Part shown: positions 7,971 to 16,588 of the stretch, one piece after another | How positions within the stretch are numbered: position 1 is the stretch's first letter | How the letters are laid out: each line of letters starts with the position of its first letter | Source of the DNA: Streptomyces fodineus | Lineage (GTDB): Bacteria > Actinomycetota > Actinomycetes > Streptomycetales > Streptomycetaceae | Reading direction: 5' to 3' | Assembly: GCF_001735805.1 (NCBI RefSeq) | Contig: NZ_CP017248.1 | Location: 3,720,001-3,784,000, forward strand | Length of the DNA stretch: 64,000 bases | Made by a program: the position numbers and the translations under genes | The notes under the pieces: generated by a model | Databases searched by the model: none | Told to the model about the DNA's origin: nothing | Seen by the model: the letters and a program-made list of their open reading frames with translations, nothing else

Positions 7971-8323
7971 TTCTGGTCCTCCGGGTGGTCGGGCTTGCCC
8001 ATGTGGACGTGTGCCGCCGCGGCTCTGGCGCCGGCCAGCGCGGACTCCAGGTCGGCGATACGGGCGTCCCGCTCGGCGAGTTCGGCGGCGAGCCGGCCGA
8101 GCGCGTCGTCGACGTCCGCCATGCGGTAGCCGCGCGGGGCCACCGGGAAGCGCAGGCTCTCCACGTCCGCGCGGTCCACCGGGCGGTCCGGGGGCAGCGG
8201 GTCCTGCAACCGCTCCGGTGCCACCTCGGGCAGCGGGCCGCTCCCGCCGCCGCCCACCACGGCGAGTGTCACCGCGGCGACCACGACGGCCAGCGCGACG
8301 ACCAGGAACAAGAACATCACCAT
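7967..8323 (-). CDS. Small membrane protein with DivIVA-like segment
   Basis: 118 residues from ATG 8323. One N-terminal membrane helix (MVMFLFLVVALAVVVAAVTL), a Pro-rich linker, then LRFPVAPRGYRMADVDDALG, the short DivIVA N-terminal type motif, and a coiled coil (LAAELAERDARIADLESALA). Proteins of this kind are annotated DivIVA-domain in actinobacteria; a role at the membrane or pole is inferred only. An earlier ATG at 8395 adds 24 residues but with several rare codons (AGA, CGA, GCA), so I prefer 8323. Overlaps tag by GTGA. Divergent from folP. Confidence 0.75.
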   Translation of the reverse strand: MVMFLFLVVALAVVVAAVTLAVVGGGGSGPLPEVAPERLQDPLPPDRPVDRADVESLRFPVAPRGYRMADVDDALGRLAAELAERDARIADLESALAGARAAAAHVHMGKPDHPEDQK

Positions 8324-8460
8324 CGCCAGGGGTCCCCACGCTCCGTGCCGGACGTTGTGCCGGACGCTGAATCTGTCTGCGTCCGATCGTGCCATGCGAG
8401 TCCGACAGTTAGGGTCACAGGCGGCCGTACAGCAGGACGTACTAGGAGAGGGCACAGCGG

Positions 8461-9321
8461 ATGCTCAGGCTGGGCAGGCGGGAATTCGGGCCTCACGAGC
8501 CGGTGATCATGGCGATCGTGAACCGGACGCCGGACTCCTTCTACGACCAAGGGGCCACCTTCCGCGACGAGCCGGCCCTCACACGTGTGGAGCAGGCGGT
8601 GGCCGAGGGCGCCGCGATCATCGACATCGGCGGGGTGAAGGCCGGGCCGGGCGAGGAGGTCACGGCCGAGGAGGAGGCACGGCGGACGGTCGGCTTCGTG
8701 GCGGAGGTACGGCGCCGCTTCCCGAACGTGATCATCAGCGTGGACACCTGGCGGGCCGAGGTCGGCGAGGCGGTGTGCGAGGCGGGGGCGGATCTGCTGA
8801 ACGACGCGTGGGGTGGCGTGGATCCGGGGCTCGCGGAGGTCGCCGCGCGGTACGGGGTGGGGCTGGTGTGCACGCACGCGGGTGGCGTCCAGCCGCGTAC
8901 GCGCCCGCACCGGGTGACGTACGACGACGTCGTGGCCGACATCCTCGAGGTGACCCTGGGTCTGGCCGAGCGGGCGGTGTCGCTCGGGGTGCCGCGGGAG
9001 TCGGTGCTGATCGATCCCGGGCACGACTTCGGGAAGAACACGCGGCACAGTCTCGAGGCGACGCGGCGGCTGGACGAGATGGTGGCCACGGGGTGGCCGG
9101 TGCTGGTGTCCTTGTCCAACAAGGACTTCGTGGGGGAGACGTTGGACCGGCCGGTGAAGGAACGGCTGATCGGTACGTTGGCGACGACCGCGGTGTCGGC
9201 GTGGCTCGGGGCGCGGGTGTACCGGGTGCACGAGGTGGCCGAGACCCGTCAGGTGCTGGAGATGGTCGCGTCCATCGCCGGGCACCGGGTCCCTGCGGTG
9301 GCGCGCCGGGGTCTGGCCTAG
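8461..9321 (+). CDS. folP: Dihydropteroate synthase family protein, FolP2-like
   Basis: 286-residue TIM-barrel DHPS. The start ATG follows AGGAGAGG. The pterin-loop motif reads AIVNRTPDSFYDQG where true DHPS normally has G-I-(L/V)-N-V-T-P-D-S-F-x-D-G-G. Other DHPS segments are present: DIGGVKAGPGEEV, SVDTWRAEV, NDAWGG, IDPGHDFGKNTRHSLE and VYRVHEVAETRQVL. The NRT substitution and the tag/dapE neighbourhood match mycobacterial FolP2 (Rv1207), which was reported to lack DHPS activity. It may therefore not make dihydropteroate; its real substrate is unknown. Confidence 0.85.
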   Translation: MLRLGRREFGPHEPVIMAIVNRTPDSFYDQGATFRDEPALTRVEQAVAEGAAIIDIGGVKAGPGEEVTAEEEARRTVGFVAEVRRRFPNVIISVDTWRAEVGEAVCEAGADLLNDAWGGVDPGLAEVAARYGVGLVCTHAGGVQPRTRPHRVTYDDVVADILEVTLGLAERAVSLGVPRESVLIDPGHDFGKNTRHSLEATRRLDEMVATGWPVLVSLSNKDFVGETLDRPVKERLIGTLATTAVSAWLGARVYRVHEVAETRQVLEMVASIAGHRVPAVARRGLA

Positions 9322-9325
9322 CCAC

Positions 9326-9344
9326 CAGGGGGCTCCGCCCCCTG
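9326..9344. terminator. Hairpin after folP
   Basis: CAGGGGGC-TCC-GCCCCCTG is a perfect 8-bp stem five bases after the folP stop. The following ~220 bp up to the convergent LOG-like gene hold no gene, only GC-rich DNA with a duplicated GCGCCGGGGACGGTG around 9490-9530. Confidence 0.7.
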
Positions 9345-9568
9345 AACCCCCGCTCGCCCCCACCCGTCTCGCTCGGCCGAGAGGCTGAGGCGGTGGGCTG
9401 GGGTGGGTGGGTGTGCGGCGGCAAGGGGGCAGCCGGCCGAGTCGGGTGGTGGGTGGGCATAGGCGAAGCCCCCGGGGCGGTGCAGTGCGCCGGGGACGGT
9501 GCATGGCGGTGCACTGCGCCGGGGACGGTGGCGTACCGGGTGAGCCTGAGCCCCGTCGAAGCCCCGCG

Positions 9569-10327
9569 CTAGCGGGCCGCCTCCTTCGAGACCAGGGCCA
9601 CCGCCTCGTCGACCTCGTCCGTGACGTGGAAGAGGAGGAGGTCCTTCTCGGCGGCCTTGCCCTGGGCGACCAGGGTGTTCTTCAGCCAGGCCACCAGGCC
9701 GCCCCAGTACTCGGTGCCGAAGAGGACGATCGGGAAGCGGGTGACCTTCTGGGTCTGGACCAGGGTCAGGGCCTCGAAGAGTTCGTCCAGGGTGCCCAGG
9801 CCGCCCGGCAGGACCACGAAACCTTGCGCGTATTTCACAAACATCATTTTTCGCACAAAGAAGTAGCGGAAGTTCAGGCCGATGTCGACGTAGGGGTTCA
9901 GCCCCTGCTCGAAGGGCAGTTCGATACCCAGGCCCACCGAGACGCCGCCCGCCTCGCAGGCGCCCTTGTTGGCGGCCTCCATCGCACCGGGGCCGCCTCC
10001 CGTGATCACCGCCCAGCCGGCTTCCACCAGGCCCCGGCCGAGCCGCACCCCCGCGTCGTACTCCGGCGAGTCCACCGGCGTACGCGCCGAGCCGAACACG
10101 CTGATGGCAGGCGGGAGTTCGGCCAGCGTGCCGAAGCCCTCGATGAACTCCGACTGGATGCGCAGCACCCGCCAGGGGTCGGTGTGGACCCAGTCCGTGG
10201 GGGCTCGCTCGTCCAGCAGACGCTGGTCCGTCGTGCTCGGCGTCACCTGTCCTCGGCGGCGGAGGACCGGCCCCAGACGCTGCTCGTCCGGCGGGATCTT
10301 CTTCCCCTCGGGATTCCCGGTAGGCAT
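9569..10327 (-). CDS. TIGR00730/LOG family Rossmann-fold protein
   Basis: 252 residues from ATG 10327, with GGAGG eight bases upstream. The family hallmark motifs are both present: GGGPGAMEAANKGA and the nucleotide-binding LPGGLGTLDELFEAL. LOG proteins are cytokinin-activating nucleoside 5'-monophosphate phosphoribohydrolases; bacterial members of this longer type act on purine monophosphates or have unknown substrates. Located directly downstream of dapE on the same strand (117 bp), as the LOG-like Rv1205 sits near dapE in mycobacteria. Confidence 0.88.
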   Translation of the reverse strand: MPTGNPEGKKIPPDEQRLGPVLRRRGQVTPSTTDQRLLDERAPTDWVHTDPWRVLRIQSEFIEGFGTLAELPPAISVFGSARTPVDSPEYDAGVRLGRGLVEAGWAVITGGGPGAMEAANKGACEAGGVSVGLGIELPFEQGLNPYVDIGLNFRYFFVRKMMFVKYAQGFVVLPGGLGTLDELFEALTLVQTQKVTRFPIVLFGTEYWGGLVAWLKNTLVAQGKAAEKDLLLFHVTDEVDEAVALVSKEAAR

Positions 10328-10443
10328 GTGCGCTCCCTCCGCTTGCGGGTGGTTCCACCTCAGCGTAGATCCACGCCGGTTGCGGAGGGGGGACATGCGC
10401 ATGTCCGGCACGCGTGCGGCGCACGGGCGGACGGGCCGACGGG

Positions 10444-11523
10444 CTACGCGGTGAGCCAGGTGCGCAGGCGCTCCTCGCCCGCCAGGATCTTGGCCGTCTC
10501 CACCCGCTCGTCGCGCTTGTGGGCCAAGTGCGGGTTGCCCGGGCCGTAGTTGACGGCCGGGATGCCGAGCGCGGAGAAGCGGGAGACGTCCGTCCAGCCG
10601 TACTTGGGCCGCGGGGTGCCGCCCACCGCCTCGATGAAGGCCGCCGCGGCCGGGTGGGAGAGGCCGGGCAGCGCGCCGCCGCTGTGGTCGTCGACCACGA
10701 ACTCCTCCACCCCGCAGTCCGCGAACACCTCGCGGACGTGCGCGATCGCCTCCTGCTCGGTGCGGTCGGGGGCATAGCGGAAGTTGACCGTGACCACGCA
10801 CTCGTCGGGGATGACGTTGCCGGCCACTCCCCCGCCGATGCGCACCGCGTTCAGGCCCTCGCGATACTCCAGGCCGTCGATCAGCGGCCAGCGCGGCTCG
10901 TAGGACGCCAGGCGGGCCAGGATGGGTGCCGCCGCGTGGATGGCGTTGGAGCCCATCCAGGAGCGCGCCGAGTGGGCCCGCTCGCCCCTCGTCTTCAGCA
11001 GCATGCGCAGGGTGCCCTGGCAGCCGCCCTCGACCTCGCCGTCGGAGGGCTCCAGCAGGACCGCGAAGTCGCCCTCCAGCCACTGCGGATGGGCCTTGGC
11101 GACGTGCCCCAGGCCATTGCGGTCGGCGGCGACCTCCTCGTTGTCGTAGAAGACGAAGGTCAGGTCGCGGTTGGGGACGGGGACCGTGGCCGCGATGCGC
11201 AGCTGGACCGCCACGCCCGACTTCATGTCGCAGGTGCCGCAGCCCCACAGCACGCCGTCCTCGTCCAGGCGCGAGGGCACGTTGTCCGCGATCGGGACGG
11301 TGTCGATGTGGCCGGCCAGGATCACGCGCTCGGCGCGGCCCAGGTTCGTACGGGCGATCACGTTGTTGCCGTAGCGGTCGACCGTCAGGTGCGGCAGGGC
11401 GCGCAGGGCGGTCTCGATCGCGTCCGCGAGCGGCTTCTCGGTGCCGCTCTCGGAGGGGAAGTCCACCAGCTGTGCGGTGAGCGCGGCGGCGTCGAGCGTG
11501 AGGTCAAGCGAGGTGTCGGCCAT
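10444..11523 (-). CDS. dapE: Succinyl-diaminopimelate desuccinylase DapE
   Basis: 359-residue M20 metallopeptidase-fold enzyme removing succinate from N-succinyl-LL-diaminopimelate in lysine and peptidoglycan precursor synthesis. The dinuclear zinc site is visible: GHIDTVP, WGCGTCDMKSGVA, FYDNEEV (the catalytic base and bridging acid region), and a late His in NPHLAHKRDE. The dimerisation insert (GERAHSARSWMGSNAIHAA) is present. Start ATG 11523. The pathway partner dapC lies 2 kb away on the same strand. Confidence 0.93.
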   Translation of the reverse strand: MADTSLDLTLDAAALTAQLVDFPSESGTEKPLADAIETALRALPHLTVDRYGNNVIARTNLGRAERVILAGHIDTVPIADNVPSRLDEDGVLWGCGTCDMKSGVAVQLRIAATVPVPNRDLTFVFYDNEEVAADRNGLGHVAKAHPQWLEGDFAVLLEPSDGEVEGGCQGTLRMLLKTRGERAHSARSWMGSNAIHAAAPILARLASYEPRWPLIDGLEYREGLNAVRIGGGVAGNVIPDECVVTVNFRYAPDRTEQEAIAHVREVFADCGVEEFVVDDHSGGALPGLSHPAAAAFIEAVGGTPRPKYGWTDVSRFSALGIPAVNYGPGNPHLAHKRDERVETAKILAGEERLRTWLTA

Positions 11524-11612
11524 GGCGTCGACCCTAGCGCGGCCCCCCGGCCGGGGCAGTGGTCGCCGGACCCCCCGTGAGGGCCGGGCGGGGCTCCAGT
11601 ACCTTGTTAGGC

Positions 11613-12605
11613 GTGTCAGAGCCGTCCCCCACCCGTCCCAAGCGTCGCGGCCGCCTCTTCCGTTTCGCCGCGGCCCTGTTGGTCCTGAGCGGTGTCGCCG
11701 CGTACCTCGTGGTGCAGTACGTCACCGGAGGCGGCGGAGCGCGCGGCTGCAAGGTGATCTCGGCCGACGGCGACGGGACGTCGTACGAGTTCACGCCGGA
11801 GCAGGCGGTGAACGCGGCGACGATCGCGGCCGTCGGCACCGGGCGCGGGATGCCCGAGCGGGCCGTGACGATCGCGCTGGCGACCGCGCTGCAGGAGTCG
11901 GGGCTGCGCAACATCGAGCACGGCGACCGGGACTCGCTGGGCCTGTTCCAGCAGCGGCCCTCGCAGGGCTGGGGCACCGAGCAGCAGATCATGGACCCCG
12001 CGTACGCGGCGGGCATCTTCTACGCCCATCTGGCCAAGGTGCCGAACTACACCGATCTGCCGCTGACCAGGGCGGCCCAGGAGGTGCAGCGCAGCGGCTA
12101 CCCGGAGGCGTACGCCAAGCACGAGCCGGACGCGAAGCTGCTGGCGGCGGCGCTGACCGGACGTGCGGCGGCCACCCTGACCTGTGACGGCCGCACGGAC
12201 GCTGCGGCCGCGGCGACCGGCCCGGACGCCGTACGCGCCGCGCTGGTACGGGACTTCGGGCGGGACGCGCTGCAGGAGACCGGTGCGCAGGTGGGCGGTA
12301 CGCCCGTGCCGCCGCCGTCTCCCTCGCCGAGCGTGACCGCGACCGCGCAGGGGCGGACCGTCACCGTGCCGGTGCCGCAGGGCACGAAGATCGACGCGAT
12401 CGGGCGTGGTCAGCGGCAGCGGGGCTGGCAGCTGGCGCAGTGGGCCGTCGCCAACTCCTCGGCGCTGCACATCCAGCGGGTGTCGTATGCGGGGCGGGAG
12501 TGGGCCTCCGGAAGCGACGGCGGCCAGTGGAAGCCGGCCGCTTCGGACGGGGGCGGCGCTGTGGGGACGTCCATGGGGATCGTCCGGATCGTGGCCGGAC
12601 AGTAG
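11613..12605 (+). CDS. Exported/membrane-anchored hydrolase-like protein (often annotated heavy metal transporter)
   Basis: 330 residues from GTG 11613. A basic N-terminus is followed by one membrane helix (FRFAAALLVLSGVAAYLVVQ). The outside part has the segment ALQESGLRNIEHGDRDSLGL then FQQRPSQGWG, with the Glu and surrounding layout seen in lysozyme-like and phage-type murein hydrolases, then a Pro-rich linker and a C-terminal domain beginning about 260 (QRQRGWQLAQWAVANSSALH). No metal-transport feature is visible, so that common annotation is doubtful; cell-wall turnover is my inference. No clear Shine-Dalgarno, so the message may be leaderless. Divergent from dapE. Confidence 0.7.
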   Translation: MSEPSPTRPKRRGRLFRFAAALLVLSGVAAYLVVQYVTGGGGARGCKVISADGDGTSYEFTPEQAVNAATIAAVGTGRGMPERAVTIALATALQESGLRNIEHGDRDSLGLFQQRPSQGWGTEQQIMDPAYAAGIFYAHLAKVPNYTDLPLTRAAQEVQRSGYPEAYAKHEPDAKLLAAALTGRAAATLTCDGRTDAAAAATGPDAVRAALVRDFGRDALQETGAQVGGTPVPPPSPSPSVTATAQGRTVTVPVPQGTKIDAIGRGQRQRGWQLAQWAVANSSALHIQRVSYAGREWASGSDGGQWKPAASDGGGAVGTSMGIVRIVAGQ

Positions 12606-12683
12606 TACGGGGGATCACCCCGAGGGGTGGTGCGGCGCCGGTTCGGCGTGCCGCCCCGGCGAGATACGTGCCCACTGTGGAAT

Positions 12684-12700
12684 CCCTTGGAAATCAAGGG
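12684..12700. promoter_or_regulatory. Inverted repeat in the 287-bp region upstream of the small exported protein
   Basis: CCCTTG-GAAAT-CAAGGG, 6-bp arms. It lies in an unusually AT-rich stretch (12660-12800) between the stop at 12605 and the start at 12893. It could be an operator or a 5' leader hairpin; no gene fits in the region. Confidence 0.4.
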
Positions 12701-12892
12701 ACGTAAGGATTCTTCGGGATTTCGGGCGGATGTTCTTTGCCCGTTTTTATCCACACCTGATAATGCGATGCGTTATCCATTCTTTACCTGGGGCGTCCGC
12801 AACCTTCGCGGGCTTCGAGCGGTAGTCACGGCGTCCGAGCCCGGAGCCGGGTCCGGACACAGACACCGTTCTCTCCCGTCGAATGGAGCATC

Positions 12893-13309
12893 ATGTCCCT
12901 CCCTCTGACCCGCCGGATCGCCCGTGCCGCGCTGCTCGTCGCAGCGGGAGCGGCTGCGGGGGTCGGTGCGGCCGGCTCCGCCGGTGCGGCCACGAACCTG
13001 CCGGTCGCGACCCCGAACACGGGTGGTCTGACCGCCCCGGACACGGCGAACGTCGGCGGCACCGTCGAGGGTGCCACGCAGAACGCCACCTCGCTCGCCG
13101 CCGCCACGGGCGGCAAGGCCGTCGGGCAGACCCTGCCGGGCGCGGCCAAGACCGGTACCGGCGCCGTGAAGAAGACGACGCCGGTGGCCCAGAAGGCCGC
13201 CGGGGCAGCGGCCGGGGCGGCGGGAAGCGTCGTCGGGGACGCCGCGTCCTCCACGACCAAGAGTGGGCTGCCGCAGCTGCCGGTGCAGGGTGGGCTGCCG
13301 CTCGGCTAA
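12893..13309 (+). CDS. Small secreted Ala/Gly/Thr-rich protein
   Basis: 138 residues with a clear Sec signal: MSLPLTRRIARAALLVAAG, hydrophobic core to about residue 25, and probable cleavage near AGSAGAA. The mature part is low-complexity (Ala, Gly, Thr, Pro, Lys) without cysteines or a recognised fold. Homologues are sometimes labelled ATP-binding protein, but no nucleotide-binding motif is present. Function unknown. It is followed at once by a very strong hairpin, so it forms a single-gene unit. Confidence 0.75.
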   Translation: MSLPLTRRIARAALLVAAGAAAGVGAAGSAGAATNLPVATPNTGGLTAPDTANVGGTVEGATQNATSLAAATGGKAVGQTLPGAAKTGTGAVKKTTPVAQKAAGAAAGAAGSVVGDAASSTTKSGLPQLPVQGGLPLG

Positions 13310-13325
13310 GCGGCCGACGTTGACC

Positions 13326-13364
13326 GCCGACGGGGTCCAGGGAGTTCCCCTGGACCCCGTCGGC
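13326..13364. terminator. Strong bidirectional terminator
   Basis: A perfect 17-bp stem, GCCGACGGGGTCCAGGG (13326-13342), loop AGTTC, and the complement at 13348-13364, followed by TTTCGT. It serves the small secreted protein gene and probably dapC on the other strand. Confidence 0.88.
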
Positions 13365-13391
13365 TTTCGTCTTGCGGGCGGTGAGGCGGGG

Positions 13392-14504
13392 TCAGACCGT
13401 CAGGCGGGACACCGCCGCCTGGATCCGTTCGTCCGTCGCCGTCAGCGCGACCCGTACGAACCTCTCGCCCGCCTCGCCGTAGAAGTCGCCCGGTGCGACC
13501 AGGATGCCCAGGCCGGCCAGGTGGGCGACCGTCTGCCAGCAGGACTCGTCCCTCGTGGCCCAGAGGTAGAGGCTGGCCTCGCTGTGTTCGATGCGGAAGC
13601 CGTGGGACAGCAGAGCCGCCCGGAGTGCATCGCGGCGGGCGGCGTAGCGCTCGCGCTGTTCGTGGACGTGGGTGTCGTCGCCCAGGGCGGCCACCGCCGC
13701 CGCCTGGGTCGGCGCGGAGGTCATCATGCCGCCGTGCTTGCGGATCTCCAGCAGCGGGCCGAGGACGGCCGGGTCACCGGCGATGAAGGCCGCGCGGTAG
13801 CCGGCGAGGTTGGAGCGCTTGGAGAGGGAGTGGACGGCCACGATGCCGTCGTAGGAGCCGCCGTTGACGTCCGGGTGCAGGACCGAGACCGGGTCGGCCT
13901 CCCAGCCCAGTTCCAGGTAGCACTCGTCGGAGAAGAGCAGGATGCCGTGGGCACGGGCCCAGGCGACGATGTCCGTCAGGTCCTGCCGGGGGATGACCTT
14001 GCCCGTCGGGTTGGACGGGGAGTTCAGCCAGAGGAGCTTCAGGCCTGCGGGGTCGAGTTCGCGCGGGTCGTCGTAGACCTCGTAGCCGGCGCGGGCGAGG
14101 CGGGCGCCGACCTCGTAGGTGGGGTAGGCGAGGCGCGGGTAGGCCACCTTGTCGCCGGGGCCGAGGCCCAGCTGGGTCGGCAGCCAGGCGACCAGCTCCT
14201 TGGAGCCGACGACCGGCAGGACATGGCGGTGGGTGAGGTCGCGGGCGCCCAGGCGGCGCTCCAGCCAGCCGGTGATCGCGTCGCGCAGCGCCGGGGTGCC
14301 CCAGACGGTCGGGTAGCCCGGGGAGTCGGCCGCGTCGATCAGGGCCTTCTGGATCAGTTCGGGCACCGGGTCGACCGGGGTGCCCACGGAGAGGTCGACG
14401 ATCCCGTCGGGGTGCGCGGCGGCCGTCTTCTTGTACGGCTCCAGCTTGTCCCAGGGGAAGGTGGGGAGCCGGTCGGAGACTGCAGACAAGGGAATCAGGC
14501 TCAC
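13392..14504 (-). CDS. dapC: Succinyldiaminopimelate transaminase DapC
   Basis: 370-residue fold-type I PLP aminotransferase of the DAP/lysine pathway. Family features: SPGYPTVWGTPALRDAITGW, NSPSNPTGKV at 161-170, SDECY with Asp193, and the PLP lysine in HSLSKRSNLAGYR (Lys229). The N-terminal segment LPTFPWDKLEPYK is typical of actinobacterial DapC. Start GTG 14504 has no obvious Shine-Dalgarno; in-frame TTG 14489 is an alternative. Preceded on the same strand by fdxA, an arrangement common in actinobacteria, but a hairpin separates the two. Confidence 0.92.
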   Translation of the reverse strand: MSLIPLSAVSDRLPTFPWDKLEPYKKTAAAHPDGIVDLSVGTPVDPVPELIQKALIDAADSPGYPTVWGTPALRDAITGWLERRLGARDLTHRHVLPVVGSKELVAWLPTQLGLGPGDKVAYPRLAYPTYEVGARLARAGYEVYDDPRELDPAGLKLLWLNSPSNPTGKVIPRQDLTDIVAWARAHGILLFSDECYLELGWEADPVSVLHPDVNGGSYDGIVAVHSLSKRSNLAGYRAAFIAGDPAVLGPLLEIRKHGGMMTSAPTQAAAVAALGDDTHVHEQRERYAARRDALRAALLSHGFRIEHSEASLYLWATRDESCWQTVAHLAGLGILVAPGDFYGEAGERFVRVALTATDERIQAAVSRLTV

Positions 14505-14524
14505 TTTCGTACGGTGTCGGCAAA

Positions 14525-14580
14525 CGCCTCGGTCCCGTGCGGCGGTGATCGGGGTGATCGGGCCGTACGGGACCGAGGCG
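14525..14580 (-). terminator. Hairpin between fdxA and dapC
   Basis: CGCCTCGGTCCCGT (14525-14538) pairs perfectly with ACGGGACCGAGGCG (14567-14580) around a 28-nt loop that can itself fold. On the minus strand it follows the fdxA stop, so it likely ends or attenuates the ferredoxin transcript before dapC. Confidence 0.65.
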
Positions 14581-14618
14581 GCGCAGTTGCGGACGGCCGC
14601 TTGGCGCTTAGAGGGTCG

Positions 14619-14939
14619 TCACTCGCCCTGCGGCGGGAGCGCGGCGATGAAGGGGTGGTCGCGCTCGATCAGCCCCAGCTTGCTGGCGCCGCCGGGAGAC
14701 CCGAGCTCGTCGAAGAACTCGACGTTCGCCTTGTAGTAGTCCTTCCACTCCTCCGGAGTGTCGTCCTCGTAGAAGATCGCCTCGACCGGGCAGACCGGCT
14801 CACAGGCACCACAGTCGACGCATTCGTCCGGGTGGATGTACAAGGACCGCTGGCCCTCGTAGATGCAGTCGACCGGGCACTCCTCGATGCACGCCTTGTC
14901 CTTGACGTCGACACAAGGCTGCGCGATGACGTAGGTCAC
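14619..14939 (-). CDS. fdxA: 7Fe ferredoxin (3Fe-4S / 4Fe-4S)
   Basis: 106-residue electron carrier. Cysteine spacing matches Azotobacter-type FdI: Cys9, Cys17 and Cys50 for the 3Fe-4S cluster and Cys21, Cys40, Cys43 and Cys46 for the 4Fe-4S cluster (CPVDCIY, CVDCGACEPVCP). The C-terminal extension (EEWKDYYKANVEFFDELGSP) is typical of actinobacterial FdxA. Start GTG 14939 has GAGGAGG upstream. Redox partner unknown. Confidence 0.95.
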   Translation of the reverse strand: MTYVIAQPCVDVKDKACIEECPVDCIYEGQRSLYIHPDECVDCGACEPVCPVEAIFYEDDTPEEWKDYYKANVEFFDELGSPGGASKLGLIERDHPFIAALPPQGE

Positions 14940-15079
14940 GCTGTCGTTCCTCCTCGATAGGGCGCTGGCGGGCCTCCTCAGGCTCCGCCGCCTGGCGCGC
15001 GGGAGCGCGGCGTCGTCGATGCCCGCCCCTAGTATCTCCGTTCCGGAGCATGATCCGAACAGGAGGGGTGAACTGACCA

Positions 15080-16117
15080 GTGGAAATCTCGGCGGCAGGA
15101 CGTCTGGAAGTCAGTATCACCCCCGCTGACGTGGGAAAACGCGTCTCTGTACGGCGCTTGAGCGAACCTGGAACGGCACGGGAGAAGTTCACCGACACGG
15201 TGGGTGTTCTCACATCATGGGACGGCGGCGTGCTCATGATCACACGGCGGGACGGGCAGAGTGTCCGAATCGCCGAGTCTGCCCTGGTCGCGGGCAAGGT
15301 CGTACCGGCCGCTCCGGCGCGCCGCCGGGGGCCGGCCGCCTCGTACGAGGAACTCGCGCGGGTCGCCTCGCACGGCTGGCGACCGCTGGAGACCGAGCGG
15401 CTCGGGGAGTGGGAACTGCGGGCGGCCCGCGGGTTCACGCGGCGGGCCAACAGCGTGCTGCCGCTCGGCGACCCCGGCCTGCCCCTCGACGCGGCCCTTG
15501 CGGCCGTACGACGCTGGTACGGCGAACGTGGGCTGCCCGCCTACGTCCAGACGGCCACCGGAGCGGAGGGCACGCAGGAGCTGCTCTGCGCGGAGCTGGA
15601 GCGGCGCGGCTGGGTACGGGAGGTGACCGCCGAGGTGTGGACCGCTGCCCTGGCGCCGGTCGCGGACCGGGCCGAGGGCACGGGTGTGACGCTGTCCCGG
15701 CGGCCGGACGAGACCTGGCTCGCGCGCTACCAGCGCAAGGGGGTGAGCGAGGTGGCCCTGCGGGTGCTCTGCGCCGGCCCGTCGGTGTGGTTCGCGACCG
15801 TGCCCGGCGGCGAGGGCGAGCCGCCGGCGGCGATCGGGCGGTGTGTCGTGGACGGGCGCTGGGCGGGTTTCGCGGCGGTCGAGGTGGATCCCGGACGCCG
15901 TCGGCAGGGCCTGGCCACGGAGGTGATGGCCGCGCTGGCCCGCCGGGCCCTGGACGAGGGCGCGTCGGCGGCCTGGCTGCAGGTCGAAACGGAAAACGAC
16001 AGCGCCCGCGCGCTCTACACCGCACTGGGCTTCACACCGCACCACACCTACCACCACTACCGCGCACCGAACGAAGCCCCCACCGACCACCCGGCTACGG
16101 CAGACTCCGACGAGTGA
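15080..16117 (+). CDS. GNAT acetyltransferase with SH3-like N-terminal domain
   Basis: 345 residues. Residues 1-80 (VGKRVSVRRL, VGVLTSWDGGVLMITRRDGQ, SVRIAESALVAGKVVP) look like a small beta-barrel. The C-terminal half is a GNAT fold with the acetyl-CoA motif VEVDPGRRRQGLATEVM and the closing LYTALGFTPHHTYHHYR. GTG 15080 is 13 bases after AGGAGG; no better in-frame start exists because the closer GTG runs into TGA. Divergent from fdxA. Substrate unknown. Confidence 0.82.
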   Translation: MEISAAGRLEVSITPADVGKRVSVRRLSEPGTAREKFTDTVGVLTSWDGGVLMITRRDGQSVRIAESALVAGKVVPAAPARRRGPAASYEELARVASHGWRPLETERLGEWELRAARGFTRRANSVLPLGDPGLPLDAALAAVRRWYGERGLPAYVQTATGAEGTQELLCAELERRGWVREVTAEVWTAALAPVADRAEGTGVTLSRRPDETWLARYQRKGVSEVALRVLCAGPSVWFATVPGGEGEPPAAIGRCVVDGRWAGFAAVEVDPGRRRQGLATEVMAALARRALDEGASAAWLQVETENDSARALYTALGFTPHHTYHHYRAPNEAPTDHPATADSDE

Positions 16118-16564
16118 GACCGGGAGCCGGGCACGGCGGGGGCGGGGGCGCAGACTCCGCCGGCCGGCGGACCTGAAGGAGTTTGATGCTGGGGACTGGG
16201 AGTCGGGCACGGCCGCGGGGCGGGGCGGCGGGCTCCGCCGACCGGCCGGACCCGGCGAGGCCCGGCACCTCGGGACCGGGAAGCGAGCACGGCTGGGGAC
16301 CGGGGCGAGGCTGCGGACTCCGCCCACCGACCGAACCCGGCAAAATCCGGCACTCGAGACCCGGAGGCCGGAGTGGGGCCGAGGGGGCCCGGGGTCCGTG
16401 ATGGGTGGGGGTCGGTGTGGGGATCGTGTGCGGGGCCTGCGGTCGTAGAACCCGCTGTGCAGGGGCATGAGCCTGGTATGCGCCCCCCGTATCCGCCGCC
16501 GCGCCGGTCGTAGAACCGGTGTGAACCGGTCGTAGAACCCGCTGTGAAAGGGCATGAGCCTGGC
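16118..16564. other. Intergenic region of 447 bp, repeat rich
   Basis: No credible gene. The left part is very GC-rich with short repeated CCGGG/CACGGC/GACTCCGCC words. The right part holds a duplicated leader (see the repeat entry). Confidence 0.6.
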
Positions 16565-16588
16565 ATGCGTCACCCGTATCTGCCGCCG
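16441..16588 (+). repeat. Duplicated leader/start region of the SirB1-like gene
   Basis: A segment beginning GGTCGTAGAACCCGCTGTG at 16441 recurs at 16528, 87 bp later, and stays similar for about 60 bp through the start codon and first codons. The upstream copy contains its own ATG (16479) reading MRPPYPPPRRS then TAG, a short decoy of the real start MRHPYLPPPYPPPP. A third GGTCGTAGAACC word lies between them at about 16506. Confidence 0.75.
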
